Shown here in pieces: positions 7,336-8,318 of a DNA stretch of 8,318 nucleotides (within the stretch, counting starts at the first letter, position 1; every line of letters begins with the position of its first letter). The notes under the pieces were generated by a model, which saw only the letters and a program-made list of their open reading frames with translations, did not search any database and was not told the origin of the DNA. The stretch is taken from assembly GCA_002425705.1 (NCBI GenBank), contig DIMT01000002.1, positions 2,064 through 10,381 on the forward strand, given 5' to 3'. The DNA comes from Firmicutes bacterium UBA5559. Its GTDB lineage: Bacteria > Bacillota > Clostridia > Peptostreptococcales > Anaerovoracaceae. Position numbers and translations under genes: made by a program.

Positions 7336-7605
7336 TTAGTTTGCTCGCGCTTTGTTCAGTCGCTTGGTTAATCTGGAGACTTTTCTGGAAGCAGCATTCT
7401 TATGAATGGTGCCTTTGGAAGCAGCCTTCATCAGCCGTTTCTCAGCCAGAGCCAGCTTTTCTGCAGCAGCATCAAGATTGCTATCTTTCAGTGCAGCTTC
7501 GAAGTTCTTCAGGATTCCCTTCAGATGAGACTTGATTCGTCTGTTTCTGGCGGTCTTCTTGTTGATTACCAGGATCCTCTTCTTAGCGGATTTAATATTT
7601 GCCAT
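7336..7605 (-). CDS. rpsT: 30S ribosomal protein S20
   Basis: S20 is a primary 16S rRNA-binding protein of the small subunit body. The 89 residues have the full family signature: MANIKSAKKR at the start, KTARNRRIKS (17-26), and the later GTIHKNAASRKVSRL stretch (65-79). It is very basic and helical throughout, and its length is normal. The ATG at 7605 is preceded on the - strand by GGGGTGA ending 5 bases before it. The gene is monocistronic between its own promoter (7643-7671) and the shared terminator (7251-7281). It is divergent from lepA. In B. subtilis, gpr and spoIIP lie in this gap; they are missing here. Confidence 0.98.
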   Translation of the reverse strand: MANIKSAKKRILVINKKTARNRRIKSHLKGILKNFEAALKDSNLDAAAEKLALAEKRLMKAASKGTIHKNAASRKVSRLTKRLNKARAN

Positions 7606-7642
7606 TGTTTCACCCCACTTTCAGCAAAATTTCACAACTGTT

Positions 7643-7671
7643 ATTATATACGATGAACCCTATGAAAGCAA
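7643..7671 (-). promoter_or_regulatory. Sigma-A-type promoter of rpsT
   Basis: On the - strand, a perfect -10 hexamer TATAAT (7648-7643) is preceded by a 17-base spacer and a weaker -35 hexamer TTGCTT (7671-7666). Transcription would start near 7636, giving a leader of about 30 bases with the ribosome binding site. No attenuator or riboswitch is evident in such a short leader. Confidence 0.7.
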
Positions 7672-7738
7672 GAGATTTTTGGATTTTGCCCCCGATTTAT
7701 CCGGATATTTCCCAGGTGGCGGATTCCAGAACTTTTCA

Positions 7739-7760
7739 TTGAAAAACAAAGGGTTTTCAA
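7739..7760. repeat. Inverted repeat within the lepA promoter (candidate operator)
   Basis: TTGAAAA (7739-7745) and TTTTCAA (7754-7760) form a perfect 7-base inverted repeat with an 8-base spacer. The left arm contains the whole -35 hexamer and the right arm ends one base before the -10. A dimeric regulator bound here would cover the polymerase site. The arms are A/T rich, so chance formation is possible. Confidence 0.4.
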
Positions 7761-7767
7761 GTAGAAT
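7739..7767 (+). promoter_or_regulatory. Sigma-A-type promoter of lepA
   Basis: The -35 hexamer TTGAAA (7739-7744) and -10 hexamer TAGAAT (7762-7767) each match consensus at five of six bases and are separated by the ideal 17 bases. Transcription would start near 7774, giving a leader of about 29 bases. An inverted repeat overlaps the -35 and the spacer and is listed separately. Confidence 0.75.
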
Positions 7768-7802
7768 ATACCATGTAACACTTTAAAATAGAAGGGGATT
7801 TT

Positions 7803-8318
7803 ATGAATTCATATCAACAGTATATACGAAACTTTTGCATCATTGCCCACATCGACCACGGCAAGTCCACCCTGGCGGACCGGATCATTGAAAATACCGG
7901 TCTTGTTTCCCATCGGGAAATGAAGGAGCAGTTCCTGGACAACATGGATCTGGAACGGGAGCGGGGCATCACCATCAAGCTTCAGACCACCCGGCTGATT
8001 TACAAAGCCAAAGATGGTCACGAATACATTTTTAACTTAATCGATACCCCGGGCCACGTGGATTTTACCTACGAGGTCTCCCGGAGTCTGGCTGCCTGCG
8101 AAGGGGCTATTCTGATCGTGGATGCCACCCAGGGAGTAGAAGCCCAGACCCTGGCCAACGTGTACCTGGCCCTGGAGGAAAACCTGGAAATCCTGCCGGT
8201 GCTGAACAAGATCGACCTGCCCAGTGCCCGGCCGGAGGAGATCAAACTGGAGGTGGAGGAGATCATCGGCATCGATGCTTCGGAAGCACCCCTGATTTCC
8301 GCCAAGGAGGGCATCGGC
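7803..8318 (+). CDS. lepA: Elongation factor 4 (LepA), N-terminal part, cut by the window edge
   Basis: LepA is a ribosome-bound translational GTPase implicated in ribosome back-translocation and 30S biogenesis. The first 172 codons are present and the frame is open to the right edge. The GTPase motifs are all visible: G1 AHIDHGKS (15-22), switch I ERGITIK (53-59) with Thr57, G3 DTPGH (81-85) with catalytic His85, G4 NKID (135-138) and G5 SAK (166-168). MDLERERGITIKLQ (48-61) and LAACEGAILIVDATQGVEAQTLANVY (from 97) are characteristic of LepA and separate it from EF-G and BipA. The ATG at 7803 follows AAGGGGA (7792-7798) by 4 bases. A strong promoter lies 36 bases upstream, so this is probably the first gene of its operon; in many Bacillota hemW and the hrcA-grpE-dnaK genes follow. 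Confidence 0.97.
   Translation, partial: MNSYQQYIRNFCIIAHIDHGKSTLADRIIENTGLVSHREMKEQFLDNMDLERERGITIKLQTTRLIYKAKDGHEYIFNLIDTPGHVDFTYEVSRSLAACEGAILIVDATQGVEAQTLANVYLALEENLEILPVLNKIDLPSARPEEIKLEVEEIIGIDASEAPLISAKEGIG

Noticed and set aside
7698..7707. 10-base palindrome TATCCGGATA upstream of the lepA promoter
   Set aside because: It is a single short copy about 30 bases upstream of the -35, and palindromes of this length occur by chance; no partner copy was seen.

Overview
This window looks like a chromosomal segment of a Gram-positive anaerobe of the Bacillota, most likely class Clostridia. The reasons are the divergent rpsT/lepA pair, strong AGGAGG-type ribosome binding sites, a type IV pilus system with monoderm-style PilB and PilT, and a Clostridia-type AMP-forming acyl-CoA synthetase. 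G+C is roughly half by eye. Genus assignment is not possible from the sequence alone.

Layout. (1) 1-1741, + strand: the coiled-coil tail of a protein entering from the left edge, translationally coupled to a 418-residue protein. The tail resembles the C-terminal tail of ZorA-type MotA/TolQ/ExbB motor proteins. The second protein has a C-terminal half resembling the EH_Signature (ZorC-like) family. Together they may be the end of a Zorya-like anti-phage operon; this is an inference. (2) 1787-5442: type IV pilus genes. A prepilin peptidase on the - strand is separated by 129 bases from pilB (extension ATPase) and pilT (retraction ATPase) on the + strand. No pilC, pilin or minor pilin gene is present. 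(3) 5504-7225: a long-chain acyl-CoA synthetase, with no visible terminator between it and pilT, so possibly cotranscribed. (4) 7251-7281: a bidirectional intrinsic terminator shared with the convergent rpsT. (5) 7336-8318: divergent rpsT (-) and the first 172 codons of lepA (+), each with a recognisable sigma-A promoter in the 197-base gap.

How the genes work together. The peptidase would process prepilins, while PilB and PilT would power pilus extension and retraction; the pilins and PilC platform must lie elsewhere. RpsT and LepA belong to the translation machinery. The acyl-CoA synthetase supplies activated fatty acids, and its relation to the pilus genes is unknown.

The most interesting points are the possible Zorya-like remnant or variant at the left edge, an uninterrupted run of nine G (coding strand) that encodes the catalytic GGGD motif of the prepilin peptidase, a degenerate c-di-GMP-type N-terminal domain in PilB, an inverted repeat built into the lepA promoter, and the absence of the sporulation genes gpr and spoIIP from between rpsT and lepA.
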